Positions 45,684-46,522 of a stretch of 46,522 nt of DNA are shown here, in pieces. Numbering within the stretch: position 1 is the first letter of the stretch; each line of letters begins with the position of its first letter. The notes below the pieces were generated by a model. The model did no database searches. It saw only the letters and a program-made list of their open reading frames with translations, and was not told the origin of the DNA. The stretch comes from Microaerobacter geothermalis (lineage in GTDB: Bacteria; Bacillota; Bacilli; DSM-22679). The stretch lies in assembly GCF_021608135.1 (NCBI RefSeq), contig NZ_JAKIHL010000026.1:1-46522 (forward strand), written 5' to 3'. The position numbers and the translations under genes were made by a program.

Positions 45684-46400
45684 ATGGGTTTGGAAAATAA
45701 AGTGGCAATTGTTACTGGAGCGTCCAAAGGGATTGGAAAGGCGATAGCCGAAGCTCTAGCAAAAAGGGCGGTTGATGTGGTTTTAGTTGCCAGGAATGGT
45801 GAAGAGTTGAAGAGGGTTGCCGCTGACATTGAGTCCCTTGGTAGAGAAGCTGTTCCTGTGGTAGCGGATGTTACTGTTGAAGAAGATGTCCATCGTGTGG
45901 TGGAGAATACATTAACTCATTTTGGGAAGATTGATATTCTTGTTAATAATGCTGGAATTGGCTTCTTCAAATCAGTGAAGGAAACCTCTTTAGAAGAGTG
46001 GAAAAGGCTGATTGATACTAATCTCACTGGTACTTTTTTATTTTCCAAGGCAGTGATTGGCCCGATGGCTGAAAGGGGACAAGGCTATATTGTAAACATT
46101 TCCTCGGACATTGGAAAGTGGACTATCCCCAATGCAGCTGCCTATTGTGCCAGCAAATATGGAATTCAAGGATTCTCCGGAGCCCTAGCCAAGGAAGTGA
46201 GAAAATTAGGGATAAGGGTGGGCGTCATTAATCCGGGAGCAACAGATACGTACTTTAATCATTCAAAACCTGGGGTTCCTGAGAAGGAGAATTGGTTGAA
46301 ACCGGAAGATGTGGCAGATGCCGTGGTTTATATGGTAAGTGCACCAAGACATGCGGTGGTTGATGAAATCATGATTCACCCAATTGTGCAGCAATATTAA
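45684..46400 (+). CDS. SDR-family oxidoreductase (3-ketoacyl-ACP-reductase-like)
   Basis: The 238-residue protein has the classical SDR motifs TGASKGIG (NADPH), NNAGIG, NISSDIG (catalytic Ser) and YCASKYG (Tyr-x3-Lys), followed by NPGATDT. It resembles the FabG-like/YkvO group, but a role in fatty acid synthesis is not shown; many such proteins reduce other ketones or aldehydes. AAGGAGG precedes ATG 45684. A terminator follows directly. Confidence 0.88.
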   Translation: MGLENKVAIVTGASKGIGKAIAEALAKRAVDVVLVARNGEELKRVAADIESLGREAVPVVADVTVEEDVHRVVENTLTHFGKIDILVNNAGIGFFKSVKETSLEEWKRLIDTNLTGTFLFSKAVIGPMAERGQGYIVNISSDIGKWTIPNAAAYCASKYGIQGFSGALAKEVRKLGIRVGVINPGATDTYFNHSKPGVPEKENWLKPEDVADAVVYMVSAPRHAVVDEIMIHPIVQQY

Positions 46401-46423
46401 GACGCATTAGCGTCTTTTTTTCT
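46401..46423 (+). terminator. Terminator after the SDR gene
   Basis: GACGC (46401-46405) and GCGTC (46410-46414) form a 5-bp GC-rich stem with an ATTA loop, followed directly by TTTTTTTT. It is the expected target of class C group II introns. Confidence 0.8.
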
Positions 46424-46426
46424 GAC

Positions 46427-46522
46427 GCGCGCCTAGCCAAGCTAGGTATAACTAGCCGGTGCGAGTCCGGTCGAGGTAAGAGCCAAGTCGCCTCGTAGCT
46501 GACAGGCAACTGGTGGGGAAAT
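46427..46522 (+). mobile_element. 5' end of a probable class C group II intron (cut by the window edge)
   Basis: From about 46427 the sequence GCGCGCC is close to the intron 5' consensus GTGYG. A hairpin follows, CCTAGC (46432-46437) / GCTAGG (46441-46446), then GGTGCGAGTCCGGT, CGAGG...CCTCG and GTAGCTGACAGGCAAC. This order parallels domain I of class C introns such as the Oceanobacillus one (GTGAGAGTCCC, then CAGTTAGCC-type arms). Class C introns insert just after terminator hairpins, exactly as here. The reverse transcriptase gene lies outside the window. Confidence 0.72.

Overview
The window looks like chromosomal DNA of a low-to-moderate GC, Gram-positive, aerobic or facultative member of the Bacillales. 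This is inferred from strong AGGAGG-type ribosome binding sites, a FabL-type enoyl-ACP reductase, Fur-, PerR- and Rex-like operators of Bacillus type, lipoprotein signals and the gene repertoire. I cannot name the species. No rRNA or tRNA gene and no CRISPR array is visible.

Layout. (1) 1-2841 is a worn accessory stretch: the 3' end of an unknown gene, a Phd/RelE-type toxin-antitoxin pair with a palindromic operator, a 3' remnant of a PEP-synthase-like gene, an intact blaI-type repressor and a decayed blaR1-like gene spliced onto the tail of another protein. (2) 2842-14532 is a dense signalling island. A stressosome module (RsbR, RsbS, RsbT, and a fused HATPase-PP2C) is translationally coupled to a diguanylate cyclase that carries an RsbU-like N-terminal domain. 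It is followed by a GGDEF-EAL protein with a degenerate GGDEF, a small unknown protein, a double-domain KaiC-like ATPase, a PocR/GAF-GGDEF protein, an M50 protease and an A-rich PAS-GGDEF-EAL gene. (3) 14601-16677 holds a YeiH-type transporter and its divergent LysR regulator. (4) 16926-23548 concerns respiration and oxygen: a ba3-like oxidase with a Met-rich cupredoxin, a CBS-GGDEF protein with an unknown partner, an NDH-2 preceded by a Rex-like site, and sodA with a PerR-like box. (5) 23567-31899 holds mutY, a thioesterase, fabL, azlCD, a GNAT gene, a DUF3939-like gene, a DUF402 phosphatase, and an ABC exporter coupled to an atypical response regulator. (6) 32082-38917 is a Fur-box-preceded iron operon (FTR1, two P19-like proteins, a DUF2318 protein, two FtsX-like permeases, an ATPase), colinear with the Campylobacter p19 locus. 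(7) 39036-46400 holds gltB, hemL and an SDR gene. The window ends inside what looks like the 5' end of a class C group II intron placed just after a terminator.

How the parts may work together. The signalling island contains four GGDEF proteins, and a fifth lies at 19886, so this stretch is devoted to c-di-GMP. The most economical reading is that the stressosome releases RsbT to switch on a cyclase instead of the RsbU phosphatase. That design is known from Moorella; here it is enlarged by EAL, KaiC and GAF partners. A separate long inverted-repeat element occurs twice in full and once as a half copy. Each copy lies in the same orientation just upstream of a gene start, with compensatory changes between the full copies, and I do not recognise it.
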